Assembly (NCBI GenBank): GCA_010015655.1
Contig: ML976673.1
Location: forward strand, 379,898-443,897
DNA from: Bimuria novae-zelandiae CBS 107.79
Taxonomy: Eukaryota; Ascomycota; Dothideomycetes; Pleosporales; Didymosphaeriaceae
Length of the DNA: 64,000 nt
Reading direction: 5' to 3'
Positions 10,599 through 22,331 of the stretch are shown here, piece by piece (position 1 is the stretch's first letter; every line of letters starts with the position of its first letter). Both the position numbers and the translations under genes were made by a program. The notes beneath the pieces were generated by a model. That model was given only the letters and a program-made list of their open reading frames with translations. It made no database searches and was not told where the DNA came from.

Positions 10599-11761
10599 TC
10601 AATCGTCCAAACTATCCACGCCTTCAGCAACTTCCACCGTCTCCCTCCATGCAACCCTCTCCTCACATTGCCACACATAATCCCAATACTTCACTGTTCC
10701 TCCCTCCGCAAGCAACTCGGGTTTGAACGTCATAGTACACGGCAAAAATTGATCTCCAATCCTCACCGTACGCTTCCACTCGCCCTGCTCACCCACCTCG
10801 CCCTTCCCCTCGCGCTGCCGCCACTCCCACCGCTCCACGCTCACATAGTCCCCCTTCACAACAACACCCTGACAGAACGCGCCCAGGCGAATGACAACGC
10901 CACGCACAGCGTGCTCGGGCGTGTCCAACCGCAACACAATCGAAAACTTGGGCGGATCCGGGTCGTCCAGCGAGGGCGTCACTTCCACAGGCAAATCGGT
11001 CCAGAATTCCTCGTACGACCACATGTTTCCGGTGCTGGGGTTTATGCCCTCGCCGCACTCGAGGGTCTGGGTCGCGTTGAGGGGATACATGGTTCCTTCG
11101 TCCTTTGGGATGGTGGACGCGTCGTGCGAGGGTGAGAGGTGGGCGGGGAGCGGGTGGCGCGAGTCGAGCCAGTGCGTCCATGAGGCACGGGTGATGGGGG
11201 CGGGCCAGGTGCGGTGGTGCTCGGGGTGGCGGTGGGCGGTGGAGGGCTTTTCGATGACGCCGTGGGGGTGCGGGTCGGGGATGGGCGTGGAGGTTGAGCT
11301 GCCGGCGAAGGCCCAGTCTAGTCTATAGTTCCCATGTCAGCTTGTGCTTACGATGATTTGACCTCGCTGCTCGTCTTAATCTTGTGCTATGATACCCATG
11401 GACTGGACCTATGATAATCACGTGCTCCTCCCTCCCTCCAGACTCCTCAAACCCCAATTGACAATAACAACGACGCTAAACGACGAAATACATACCTCGC
11501 CCGCGGCCCCCCCTCATTTGGCAACTCCGGATCCAGCGGTAAAATCGGCCTGAACACCCTCACGTCCACAAACTGCTTGCGCGAGCTCGTCAGCACGAGC
11601 GTGTGCGTCGGCTCGACGGGCTTCTCGGGGAGATTCAGCGGGTTCGTGGTCGGCAGGCCGAGGGAGTACGGCACGGGCGTTCCGGGCACCAGCGGGTGCG
11701 GCAGCGGGTAGAAGTAGTCGCGGCGGGAGATGCTGGTGTTTGCTGGGTCGGTTGTCGTCAT
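10599..11761 (-). CDS. hri1: HRI1-like protein
   Basis: Two exons: complement 11496..11761 and 10599..11322, joined in frame across a 173-bp GTATGT...TAG intron; 329 residues. Landmarks of the HRI1 family are SISRRDYFYPLP near the start, EPTHTLVLTSSRKQFVDVRVF, the exon junction LDWAFAG, THWLDSR, and EGTMYPL followed by TLECGEGINPSTG. Yeast Hri1 is a cytosolic protein of unclear biochemical role, linked to the Hrr25 kinase in yeast. The protein looks complete, and the start is the first Met of the conserved frame. Confidence 0.85.
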
Positions 11762-12332
11762 TTCTGACTCTGCGTGCTGGAAATGGGATGTATGGTCGGG
11801 AAACGTTTAGCCGGAAGGGTGTTGGTTCGTGGAGTTTATATAGGCCGAGAATAGGCGTTTTGAGTGGTGAAGCGGAAAGTGTGAGTATTTGTTGGTGTGT
11901 GTTGTGATGCAGGAGTCTAATGTAGGGCAAGTGTGGAGTTCGTGGCCCCGCTTTCACCTTACTTCGACGTTGTGTGTTTGGCACGCCGCATTATCTTGCT
12001 GCAAATTTCACGTCCTGACTTGTATAGCTCACAGTGCTAGCGAGAACAGGCTCACAAATACGATATGTATGAAGAAAGAAAGAGATGAAGAAGCAAACAA
12101 ATGCTTGTTGATAGTTATCTTAACCAACCGCCGATGACCAACGCCTAGGCATATCGCAGAAGTACCGGACGATGCCATTCAGGTACCGATGTGCTTTTCA
12201 CAATCCATTGTCCCATACCTCATGCTGGATGACCGATTTAGTCAGCCAGACCGCTCATTACCGTCGCACGCAGGTGCTGCAAGCAAAATCGATACTGCGA
12301 ACTAGCCGCAAGACGAAGCGGTCGCAAATGAT
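11762..12332. other. intergenic, HRI1 promoter side
   Basis: 570 bp between the start of HRI1 (-) and the end of the next (-) gene. No gene or repeat was recognised. Confidence 0.5.
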
Positions 12333-14327
12333 CTAGATGATCTCCTGCTCGGCCTCGTCCACATCCATATCCGCCTCCGCCTCCGCCTCATCGCCGCCGT
12401 CCATCTCGTCCTCATCCTCCACATACGAGTCGCAGGCACGAGCAGCGCAAAGCGCAAGCTGATAGATCATCTGAATCTTGGTGCTACCAGCCGGGATGTT
12501 GCGGTACTTGCAGAAGTTGATAAGTTGGACCGACTTCAACTGCTCATCCGCATCCTTAAGGCGCTTGAGCAACTCCTTCTTGGCGGCCACACCCTGCTTG
12601 TTCGGCGTGTCGTTGTTGATTTTGCGGGCGCGACAAAGCTTCTTCAGGTCTTGGAGATCAAGCACGCGGCGCGGGTCGGGAGTGTCCTTGGAGATGTGCT
12701 TGAAGTTCTTGGGGGCAAATTCCTCGCGGAATTTGCGCTCAGCGTCTTTCGCCGCTTTCTTCGCAAGGTTGGCCGCAGCGGCCTTCTTCTGCTTGCGGAC
12801 GTTCTCGTCGGCTTGCTGCGAGGTGAGCACCTTCTTGGTGGCACGCTGGGTTGCGCGAGCTTCTGCGGCAATCGCCTTTGCGCGGGCCTTCTCAGCCGAC
12901 TTCAGCGCTTTCTGCGAAGCGCGGATCGCGGCTTCCTCCTTGATGCGCTGACGCTCGGCGTCCTGAGCCTCCTTCTCCTCGCGCTCCTTCTCACGCTTGT
13001 CCTCACAGTCCTGACGGTACTGCTCCATGTCGGCCTTGCGCTGGGCCGGATCGTTGTCAACATCGCACGGGATGGCGGCGGTACCGTCCATGATGGCGGA
13101 GTAGCGCTTGTGACAAGCCTTGCCACTGAAGACGGAGCTCTTGTTCAACCGACGCATCCACTCGGCAGTCTTCTTGAACCGCCAGGCCCGCAGGCGCTCA
13201 ATCTCGTACGCTATCTCTATCTCGGCCAAATCATAGGCACGCAAGAGGAGGTAGTCCTATTCGTTGTCAGTCATGAACTTGACGATCAAAAAAGAATAAG
13301 CCGGAAGTACTGACATCTTCCATCTTCCACTCCTTCATCCCGTTTTCCAGCTCAAAGTCACAGCGTTCAGCTTGTATGACCCGGATACGCTGCACGCGCG
13401 TGGAGATACTCTTTGCATCGTAATTAATACGTTGCTCTTTCTTCAGACGGTCCGAAATCTGCTTGTCAGAGTACCCCTTGTCGCGCATCGCCATCATAAG
13501 CTCATCGTCAGAGTCGAGCTCGTGCGAAACCTTCTTGTGGTAAGCTGGCAAAGTACTACCCGCCTCGCGGTTGGCTCGACCGAAGCTACCAGGACGGCGG
13601 GACGGAGCGCTATACGCGATACGAGCGTCCTCGTCGATATCAAAGTTCTGCGTCTCGTCGATGGTAATGCGTTTCGCAGAGCGCGCCGCCGCATTGGTCG
13701 TGACGTGGAAGTGGGCTGGCTGTGCGGACTTCGACGGCGCCTCTGCTACGATGCGGGCGCGTTTTGAACGGGGCGTATCAGCGGGCTCTTCGTCATCGTC
13801 TCTATCACCGCGAGGGGCGGAGCCTGCATCGGCCGCGTCGAGGTCACCGTTGTCGTCAAATCCTTGCTGTGCAATTGGAGCATGGAGGTCGTCATATCCT
13901 TGAAGAGCTAGGTCGTCTTCCTATATAATGTTAGGAGGTCCTCGAAACTGTCAGAATCCGGGATTACTTACATGAAAGAACTCAGCGCCCATGGGGTCGG
14001 ATGACGGCAACTCATCATCCTGAGCGAAAGTGATGTCGTCCTGCCCGTGGGCAGGGGTGGCGGGAAGACCGCCCATTGCGAAGTCGTCGTCCAAGAGACC
14101 GACATCATCACCGAAGGAAGCAACAGAGTGGTTGTCGCCGCCCATGTGCTCCTCATCTTTAATTATCAGGTTAATAATGTTGTCTGGGTATACTCGTGGG
14201 GTGCAGCAGAGGGCAAAAGTGTGGGGCAAACGACAACTGTGTACCTACCGGACATATTCAGCTCAAAGTTGTCTTGGTTGTTGGTGAGCTTGGCCTTAGT
14301 CTTCTTCTTAGATGTTGCGGGAGCCAT
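12333..14327 (-). CDS. probable nuclear protein with Myb/SANT-like segment, unknown function
   Basis: Four exons: complement 14249..14327, 13972..14156, 13315..13920, 12333..13256, giving 597 residues with perfect frame continuity. The N-terminus is short and basic (MAPATSKKKTKAK), followed by an acidic Asp-rich stretch (about 27-110), a bipartite-like PRSKRAR signal, and then a helical block containing MMAMRDKGYSDKQISDRLKKE. That block reads like a Myb/SANT-type helix-turn-helix and is followed by a related RLRAWRFKKTAEWMRRLNKSSVFSGKACHKRY block. The latter half is charged coiled coil with a SAP-like LCRARKINND...KKELLKRL segment, and the tail is a run of acidic residues. The layout suggests a chromatin or DNA-associated protein; I cannot name the family. 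Confidence 0.8.
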
Positions 14328-15803
14328 GTTGAGGACTGTTGGTCGTTCGTAGGCGAATATTTGGTGTGGAGTCTGGGTTTGGAGAAAGGGAGTGTGGGCG
14401 GTGGCGGGGCTTTATTTATATACTGAGTTGCGCCCGGGCAACATTTCGCTACGCGGTTGCCGAGACTAAAATTTGGTGAGGTAACTCACTCAACCCGCGA
14501 TCTAAGTGAAGGCAGAAGCTGAAAGTTTTCGGGCAGTTGACGCTAGTCAGGTACCGCGCGGGAGCACAAATTGCGCTGAGGTGAGTGAGCTGAGTTGCCC
14601 TTAGGTGCACTTTACCGTCCGCCTAGACGCAGATCTACAGAGTGGCGTGAGCGAGCCCAGCATGCGCAATTAGGAACAATCGTGGAATAAGGAGGCCCGG
14701 GCATCTTTCAGCGGAGCTTGCAGATGATCTAAGAAACTATAAGAGTTTTCCAGGTAAATCTTGTGAGGTGGCCACAAGGTTCGAGACGCAGGTAGCTAAA
14801 AAGTTTGACGGGCTCAAGGCGACTCATACTTGTAAAATGCATACCACGACCTGGTTGGGAACGCCTCTTCCATCAAGGATTTGCCCTTGGGCAGAGACTC
14901 GTAACAAATCTGGTATAGTACGCCTCATAACCATGGCTATCTCTTTTGGCCCAAAGTACACGATATGTATCGAACGCGATTTATGTGCACGATGGGCAAC
15001 GCGAGTTGCGGAGACGGTCTCCTGGAGGGCATGGTGGTCCTTGCCCATATTGTTCGGCTTCAGAGCACAGAATTGGATCTGGATGGTAGATATCGACGTC
15101 TTGGGCGAGCTTTGCAAAATGTCGATCTCTGCAATAAGCTCTATTTGGATGCCTTCGTCGGCCAAATGAAAATTCATTGCGGAGGTGCCCCGCAGTATGC
15201 CCATATCACTGTAATTGTCGTACGTTTCTTGATCCTCAATGTCCAGGTCTTTCTCTTGGATGTGTTGTGGATATTGAAATGTATCTCGAGCACTGCTTCC
15301 TAGTCAATCGGCCTTAACCGCACCTAAGGATGAAGCGGTGGTATTTTATAGCGTTGTACACCTGGTTGGTAGCCAACCTAGGAAGTAGCCATCGGAAGAA
15401 TTACCGGTCTGAATTCGGTTCTTTTCTCATAAGCCACACTGATCTCATCTTGCAGTGCTGTTGAAATTGGGATGGACAACGCGGATGAGGGACCATCGTT
15501 CCGAGCGACGTGTGAGGAGGTTGCTGTGGCTTAGATGTGGCGCGCCTCCCCACGTAATCCATGTCGTGTGACGTAGCCCAGCTTTCACATTCAGATCAAC
15601 AACCCGGTTCGCTTTCATACGCCGCAGCAACTCAAAGATCGACGTCGGAGGCGATATCAGTGCAGATCTCCAAGAATCTGGTTACTGCAGACGTCACAAA
15701 ACCAACATTCGTTCACCATCCTTCCTCCCTGTGACTTTCACCACCCTACTAACAAACACTCCTACCTAGTTTATGGAACGGCTACCTGCAGCATACGCGC
15801 AAT
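14328..15803. other. intergenic with one uncharacterised minus-strand open stretch
   Basis: About 1.5 kb separates divergent genes. Apart from the possible exon at 14824-15302, I see no gene, repeat or RNA. The 500 bp before 15804 should hold that gene's promoter. Confidence 0.4.
14824..15302 (-). other. possible unannotated exon or gene remnant
   Basis: A minus-strand frame is open from about 15302 (after an in-frame TAG that sits in an acceptor-like GACTAG context) down to about 14824, where GTATGAGT looks like an intron donor. The roughly 155 residues have balanced composition (KDLDIEDQETYDNYSDMG, IAEIDILQSSPKTSISTIQ, GQILDGRGVPNQVVV) but match no family I know. It may be one exon of an unknown gene or a relic. 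The first Met of the shorter continuous ORF is at 15204. Confidence 0.3.
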
Positions 15804-17359
15804 ATGTCACTCTCCTATTTCAACGTGAAGAAGTTACGCCGCCAGTCAAAACAGCCCGAGTCTACAAATGAGCAAGCTGTTTCTGAAGCCGTGGATATAG
15901 CAGTCAAAAACCCAAATGCCGACCCTCCATTGAAATCGCCGCCCGCACCTGCAGTCAGCACGCCCATCGAAGAGCCGGCCGCTTCGCCCGTCCTCGACGA
16001 GGAAGACGAAAAGTTCCTCGCGCGTCTCGCCGCGATCGCCTTAGAGCCTGAAGGACCACGGCCGCCGCTCCCTAATCGACCAACAGAAGTCGCAGAGAAT
16101 GGTGAAAAGAAGACTGATAGAGATGCTCAAGAGGCGCTGATGGATGGCGCAGACAAAGTTCCGCTGCCTATGAGTCCGCCAGAGGTCACCGCCGCAGATG
16201 CTGACAGCGGCAAAGAGGCAGGCAAAGACGGGCTAGGCAGAAAAAAGAGCGTGATTTCGTCGTACTTCTCGTTGGCACAGGCGCGGTTCAAGAAGGCGAC
16301 TGACAAGCCTGTCAAAGAGAAAGATGGCAAAGACAAGGACACGGGCAAGAAGAAAGCCACCATCACTACCAAGGACAAGCAAAAGGCGGCCGATGACCTG
16401 CTCCTCGCTGCGGAGAATGCAAAGACCGATGAACAGAAGGAGAGGGAGAAAGAAGAGAAGGAACTGACGGCCGTCCTCGACGACCTCAACCTCGCCGCTG
16501 TAAACAATCGAGTCTTCTCTTTCTCGAAGGAATCCGAGGAGTTGTTTAACAAATTCAAGCTCGTCCTCAAAGACATTATCGCCGGTGGACCAACCGCATA
16601 CAAGGATCTCGAGAAACTGTTCACCGAGTACGACGAGACGTTGAAGAAGATGTACGGCAACCTGCCACCGTTCCTGCAGAGCATGGTCAAGAGTCTGCCG
16701 GCGAAGATGACTGCTGCGCTGGGTCCCGAGATCATGGCCGCAGCGAGCGAGAAGCCAGGCTTCGATATGAAAAACAAGGCAACGTACAAGGACGCCGCAA
16801 AAGACTACGCGAAGAAGAAGGTGAAGCAGAAGGCCAAGATTCCCAGCCTCAAGTCCCTGCTCTCTGCTGAGGGCGCGGTCGCGACCATGCTGAGGAGTAT
16901 CTTGAATTTCCTCAAGCTGCGCTTCCCAGCCATCTTGACAGGTACCAACGTCGTTATGAGTCTGGCTGTATGTTGTAAGTTCCGCTCCGGTCTCAATTTT
17001 CATGGAAAAGTCAAAGCTAACGATATGCAGTGCTCCTCTTCGTGTTATGGTACTGCCACAAGCGCGGCCGCGAGACCCGCCTCGAGAAGGAGGAGAGCGA
17101 CCGCCTCGCCGCTGAGAACGGTGGCTCTAACATCGCCTCTTCCGCTTCCTCTACGGTTTCCGACGCCGACTCCATCTTTGCCTCCAAGGCTAATTTGAAA
17201 GCCAATGGGGAATCTAGCGGACAAGGTGCTGCGGCTGAGGAGAAGCCCCAGCCAGCGCTGGTCTTCTCTGATGAGCGCGACGGGGCGAGTGCGCTGAAGG
17301 CAACGGTGGAGGATATGCCCAGCGTCAAAGATTTGCCGAGTCCTTCCGTGGCCCAGTAA
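15804..17359 (+). CDS. conserved single-pass membrane protein, unknown function
   Basis: Two exons: 15804..16974 and 17031..17359 (56-bp GTAAGT...GCAG intron), 499 residues. The first 190 residues are disordered, rich in Pro, Glu and Lys. A helical, charged domain follows (about 215-350, containing YGNLPPFLQSMVKSLP). One strong transmembrane helix lies at about 381-402, where the exon junction makes SLAVCLLLFVLWYC. It is followed at once by basic HKRGRETR, which predicts a cytosolic, positive-inside C-terminal tail of about 95 residues. The N-terminus has no signal peptide, so it is probably tail-oriented in an internal membrane (inference). I do not recognise the family. Confidence 0.82.
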
Positions 17360-17616
17360 TGGCGAAGGGAATCGACGGCAGTGTAGGGCGAGGGTCTGTC
17401 TTTTTTGCTTCAGATTGATATCCCTTATTGTTTTGTACTGTTCTTGTAATGATCCAAATCACGATTGGTAATAAGTCCAGGCTAATAAGCATGAAAATAA
17501 TCCTTAGTCTTCATCGAATTGATGTGTCGACCAAGCATCTTTGTCCAACCCATGCGTCGTATCTGAACATGCTTGTAGTCCATCAACGTAAAGTTTATGA
17601 TCACTTCCCAGAAACC

Positions 17617-19149
17617 CTACTCCCCCGGTACCCCGCCCTTTTCATACAGCGCAATCTCTAACTGCACCCTTAGATTCTCGTTCTCTTCGTTCTTCTCCTC
17701 CACTTCTTTCGTCCGCTGCTCAAGAGCTTCTCGCAGACTACCGACCTCCTTCCTTAGATGGTCGGCCTCAGACCCCTCGTCTTTGTGCTGCTGGACGTTC
17801 TTCAGGGCGGAGTTACACTGCGCTACCAGACTAGGATCGATTTGCGAGAAACTACCTCGGTCTCGGTCTTCGTCGTTGTGTATCGAAGGTTGGCGCGCTT
17901 GTGAAGGAATGCGCAGGCTAGGATGCGAATGCAGGGAGCCTTCGGTATCGGAACGGGCGCCCGCATCGTCGTCGGAAAGCGACAGATTTTCGCCAAGCTG
18001 TTGGCCGGCTGCTTTCCGCGCCCGCTTAATCTGCGAGCGGATGTTGTAGATGTCGCGCTTGAAGATGCGGATCCCTGGTAATCGTTCCTCGAGGATCCTC
18101 ATAGTGCGGGATACGCCGCGATCGCGGCCCTGCCCTGTGGCGCCCTTGACATTGCGCAGCATCTCCAGCTCGACGATCTTCCATACCCGACCTCCGCGCT
18201 CGAGACTGTGAGTTGCTTTCTTGATGGCAATTTCGGCAAGAGCATCGTGATTGTCGTCGGCTTGCGCGTCGTCATCCCGACTAGGCCTCTGCTGTTGCCG
18301 CTCTTGTTGCGCCGTGACTCCCCCGACGCCGACGCGGCTACTTTGCAAGCCCCATGTCCTCTTTCTCTGCACCGCCCAGCCCTCACTCGGTCTTCCCTCA
18401 TGGTTGTGCGCACTCTCGCCTACACGCAGCACCCACAGCCCGTCTCCGGCTCTCCTCCCCTCAATCCACATCTTGCACCCTGTCTTGTAGCTCACCCTGT
18501 TCTTCCGCACCCGCGTTTCGGGCGTAAGCTTGTGCGTGTTCTTGGGCGCGCCATAGCACACGCAGGCTAGCTTTATACGGGACCGGTTCTTGGCCGTGGT
18601 GTTGATAGAGAGCGCGTAACCGTGGGCCGAAGCGTGGGTCTGCGCGTACATGTGCAGGTCATGCCATGAAGCATGTGAAGATGCGATCGGTGGAAGCATG
18701 TCGAACTCACCGGGAGGCGCGGTATTCAGTGGTATTGGCGGCGGTGCGGCTATGTTCTGTGGCTCCGCTGGAGTGGAGGGTTCGGTGAAAGCATGGCCAT
18801 GGTGAGCCGCACTTGAGTCTGGAGGAGCGACTTGACGGGAGTTCTCGGACGATAGGTTTGGATCAAATCGTAGGCCATGTTGATCTATCGGTGCGGGATG
18901 TTCCGACGGCGACGAAACGCCGAAGGTAGATGTGTTGTTATCTGATATGGAATCCGCATGTTGGTGAAGAGACGCTAGGAAGGAGGGATAAGTAGACGTA
19001 GAACCTCCGAGGTCGTCGTGGTGCAAAGGCGCATATGTGCCTTCGGAGATATCGTGAGGACTGGGAGGGTGGACAGTAGGCATTGTGGGTTCGATGGTGG
19101 CCAGCTGCTCCGGATCGTGTGTGATTTGGAGTGAGGGGTCGTTGGGCAT
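17617..19149 (-). CDS. FAR1-type zinc-finger DNA-binding protein
   Basis: Single-exon frame of 510 residues. Residues about 162-255 form a FAR1/WRKY-GCM1-type DNA-binding domain: WHDLHMYAQTHASAHGY, then CVC (196-198), TGCKMW (Cys 225) and AHNHEGRP (His 248, His 250) as zinc ligands. The domain derives from MULE-type transposases, but there is no transposase catalytic core here, so this looks like a free-standing, domesticated regulator. The N-terminal 150 residues are Ser/Pro/His-rich and disordered. After a basic linker and an acidic patch, a C-terminal coiled coil (about 455-500) could dimerise the protein. The nuclear regulatory role is inferred from domain content. Confidence 0.85.
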   Translation of the reverse strand: MPNDPSLQITHDPEQLATIEPTMPTVHPPSPHDISEGTYAPLHHDDLGGSTSTYPSFLASLHQHADSISDNNTSTFGVSSPSEHPAPIDQHGLRFDPNLSSENSRQVAPPDSSAAHHGHAFTEPSTPAEPQNIAAPPPIPLNTAPPGEFDMLPPIASSHASWHDLHMYAQTHASAHGYALSINTTAKNRSRIKLACVCYGAPKNTHKLTPETRVRKNRVSYKTGCKMWIEGRRAGDGLWVLRVGESAHNHEGRPSEGWAVQRKRTWGLQSSRVGVGGVTAQQERQQQRPSRDDDAQADDNHDALAEIAIKKATHSLERGGRVWKIVELEMLRNVKGATGQGRDRGVSRTMRILEERLPGIRIFKRDIYNIRSQIKRARKAAGQQLGENLSLSDDDAGARSDTEGSLHSHPSLRIPSQARQPSIHNDEDRDRGSFSQIDPSLVAQCNSALKNVQQHKDEGSEADHLRKEVGSLREALEQRTKEVEEKNEENENLRVQLEIALYEKGGVPGE

Positions 19150-20836
19150 GAATGGCGCTAAATTGGTTCCAAGGTTTATTGTTGCGCACGTGCCGTGAGC
19201 CTTCGAGGTCCCGAAGTTCAGATGACCCTAGGCCCAGATACAACGCGCAACGATTTCTGCTAATAATTCCTATCTATTCAGTACGAGGTATAATACTACG
19301 AGCTACGCTGAAAAAACAGTCTCATCCTATCAACACGCTCTTTCTGGCGGCCACGACCTTGAGAAACAGCAGAAGCCCAGACGTCCTACAATGGGGTGAC
19401 AGCACCGTCTCAGGCATCTTTAACCACGCATGAATGTATGTTTTAGGAGTGGAAACTCTCGAGCCAGGTTCTCTGTCCCTGCAACCGCGTGATCCTCTCA
19501 AGTGCAACTTCTTGCAGTCCTACTGCTTCACACAAGTGGGCAAGCCTTCTTCGACGATCACCCATACACGCACCGATGGATTTAGAGCCCCACTTAAGAA
19601 CTACTCAAATACCATGTCATTTAGCGTAGTGTACTCTACGCAGCCCCAGACCAGCTTTTCCGGCGAGAGATAGGCCGAAGGCTCTAGCTAGTGTCACATC
19701 TTCTATTGAATTTGGCAGACTTTCAGGACCCCAGTAGGTTTAGACAGGCGCATCACTCCGCTTTAGTATCTTGTGGTAGGTCGATAACTCTGGTCAGGGG
19801 ACCGCCTGTGGGGAGCATTCCCTCTTAGGCGTGGGCATCTACTGATGGACATGTCACTCATCGCTTGGCTGACCACTTCATTCTTCACTGACAAGAGAAG
19901 ATTCCGCTGGCTGGTGGAACAGTCCGCCGTTGGAGAAGAGGGCACACCATTCCTCAATAGGTATAATACCTCCCTGCCAAATTATTCCTCTTGGTCACGC
20001 GCGTTAAGCTTTACCTACCCCAACTATCCTATATCAAGACGGCCCGGCAAAGTCATGTGTGTGCTAATAATCCATTTCCCTGAGGCGTACAAGCGCTGCC
20101 AAGATGGATGTTAGTCAATTGCATAGCATGGTTTTAAAACACGCTGTTCGCAGATCGATCAAAAACGACTTGTTTGAAGGGGTGGGCTATTTCCGCGTCG
20201 ACAACAAGCTTGGAAAGCAGCGTATTCGAACGTTAGTATGTTGAGAGGTTTTACGCGTATGCTAATCTACGTAGAAGAGCGGCTACTCGTAGTGTTCACT
20301 CCTACCCTCGAACTAGATGTTACCGGGTTAGGTGCATCTCGCTTACCCCATGTTTCCCCCGCAACCTCACCCCTGGCGAAATTTCAATTCTTGGCGTCGC
20401 AAGTACAGTGTGCATCTAACTTTTGCCCATTGGCGGCTTTTGTCGTCTAGAATCTGCACCACTCGGAGATTTTATCGATCGACGACGCCAATCTATTTGT
20501 TGGGGTATGCGAAACTGTGGGCTTGCTACCTAACCCGTGTGGCCACCTACAAGGCTTCATCGACCGTCTTTGGTGGACAATTGACTATTCTATGGACATA
20601 GCGTAGCTTTCTCAAGCACGAACAGTCCCTTGCATTTAGATGAACTAAATTAAAATTACCCGCCTAACATCACGCAAAAGTAGCGTTCAATAAAATGATC
20701 CCAGAGTATAAAAGAACCAGAAAATCCCTATCAACATTCAGCATCAACATTCAGCATCACGAGCAGGACTCATCTTGAAGTCAAACACAATTCTTTTTTC
20801 TTCTGTCTTCTCAAATATTTACATTCCTCAATCATA
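19150..20836. other. intergenic; pectate lyase promoter at right end
   Basis: About 1.7 kb without a convincing gene; only short ORFs with no domain. Near the right end are the TATAAAAG box (20707-20714) and a short direct duplication of a CATCAACATTCAG-type motif at about 20731-20759, in the pectate lyase leader. Confidence 0.45.
20707..20714 (+). promoter_or_regulatory. TATA box of pectate lyase gene
   Basis: TATAAAAG lies 123 bp upstream of the ATG of the secreted pectate lyase, in an otherwise TATA-poor region. The spacing allows a leader of about 90 nt. A strong TATA box suits an inducible secreted enzyme (inference). Confidence 0.6.
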
Positions 20837-21840
20837 ATGCGTTTCATCGACACCGCTACCTTCGCCCTGGCTGCCAGCTCGACGGCCTCAGCAGGCGTCA
20901 TCATGCCCCGTGCTGCTACTGTCAATCAGCTCGTTGGCTACGGTGCTGGAACGACGGGCGGTGGATCTGGCGCCGGAACGACCGTCACCTCGTGCGCTGC
21001 ATTGACCGCTGCCGCAAAGGCTGGTGGTGTGATCAAGATTTCAGGCAACCTTGATGGCTGCGGTATCATCAAGATCATCTCCAATACCTCCGTGCTCGGC
21101 GTCGGCGCAAACGCTGGAATCACCAATGGTGGCTTCCAGATCCGCAAGGCCACGAACGTGATTGTCCGTAACCTCAAGTTCCACCTCGCTCCCAAGGGCA
21201 AGGACCAGATCGACATCGACGAAAGCACCAAGGTCTGGATCGACCACAATGAGTTCACGAGCGCCGGTATTACCGGCGACAAGGACCAGTACGATGGTCT
21301 GGTCGATGTTAAGCACGGCTCCGACTCCATCACCGTCTCCTGGAACAAGTTCAAAGACCACGTGCGTCCCTTCTTCCCAGTAACATGTACATCGCTAACA
21401 CATCTACACAGTGGAAGGGCTCTCTCGTTGGTCACTCCGACAACAACGCCGCCCAGGACACGGGCAAGCTCCACGTCACCTACCACCACAACCTCTTCCA
21501 GAACGTCAACTCACGTCTCCCTTCCATCCGCTTCGGCACGGGCCACATCTACAGCAGCTGCTACATCGACAACCCGACCTCGGGCATCCACTCCCGTATG
21601 GGTGCTCAGGTCCTCGTTGAGGAGTCCTCGTTCACCAACACAAAGTCTGCGATCATCACCAACCTCGACTCTGACGAGGAGGGCTTTGCTGTGGAGAGGA
21701 ACAACATCTTCACCAACAGCGATATCAACATCACGAAGCCGGGCAACTTGAAGGTGCCGTACTCATACACCACCGACCCCGCGAGCGGTGCGTGCGCCAT
21801 CGTGAACAAGAGCGCTGGTGTGGGTGTCGTGAACTTCTAA
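20837..21840 (+). CDS. secreted pectate lyase, polysaccharide lyase family 1
   Basis: Two exons: 20837..21361 and 21412..21840 (50-bp GTGCGT...ACAG intron), 317 residues. A signal peptide covers about 1-20 (MRFIDTATFALAASSTASAG). The parallel beta-helix carries PL1 motifs: STKVWIDHNEF, then DQYDGLVDVKHGSDSITVSWN with the calcium-binding aspartates, and VNSRLPSIRFGTGHIYSSC with the catalytic arginine region. The enzyme cleaves de-esterified pectin by beta-elimination outside the cell, releasing unsaturated oligogalacturonides for plant cell-wall breakdown. The length is typical and all key motifs are present, so it should be active. Confidence 0.95.
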
Positions 21841-22130
21841 GCGGCCTGCTGAGTCCCAGGTGTGATTTATTGGGGTTGCTTCTTCCCGTGTATATATTTG
21901 ACACTGCGAGAGTATACATATTTTAGTCTTTGGAGGAATTTTACTAGTGCGAAATAAATCTTTGGCTTCATTCGTTGATAATTATGGTACGCATGAGTTT
22001 CCTTCGCCCTTGTCTTGAGGACCGCTACCAGTGTCCTACCAACCATTTGAAGGCATTCGTCGCCACTGCAATCGCCAATTTCGTCTCTCCCACCACCTTC
22101 CGTGGCTCGTTCCCCACTGCCCGTTCAAAC

Positions 22131-22331
22131 TTAGTTGGTCATAGCAGGAGTGGCGGCATTGAGTTCTGCCCTCTTGCACTGGCTGTGCGGGTTCAAGCCG
22201 CAACCTGAGGTCGAACAGTGTTATTTTTGAAAGTCGCGAGAAGTTCTGCATACCGACGTACCTTGGGGACTAGCGGCAGGGGCTGCCGAAGCAAGGACTG
22301 CAAGAGCCAGAGCTACAAAGAAAGTCTTCAT
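22131..22331 (-). CDS. small secreted peptide, 47 residues, unknown function
   Basis: Two exons: complement 22262..22331 and 22131..22204, joined across a 57-bp intron (GTACGT...CCTCAG). Exon 1 is a textbook signal peptide (MKTFFVALALAVLASAAPAA). The mature part is about 27 residues with two cysteines (CGLNPHSQC) and ends at TAA. It is too short for normal ORF calling; the case rests on the clean signal sequence, good splice consensus and frame agreement. It could be a peptide pheromone, an effector-like secreted peptide, or the 5' part of a larger gene spliced differently. Confidence 0.5.

Noticed and set aside
12525..13313. 262-codon plus-strand ORF opposite the Myb-like gene
   Set aside because: Antisense of a well-supported four-exon gene; Leu/Val-rich composition is the usual shadow of Lys/Glu-rich coding sequence.
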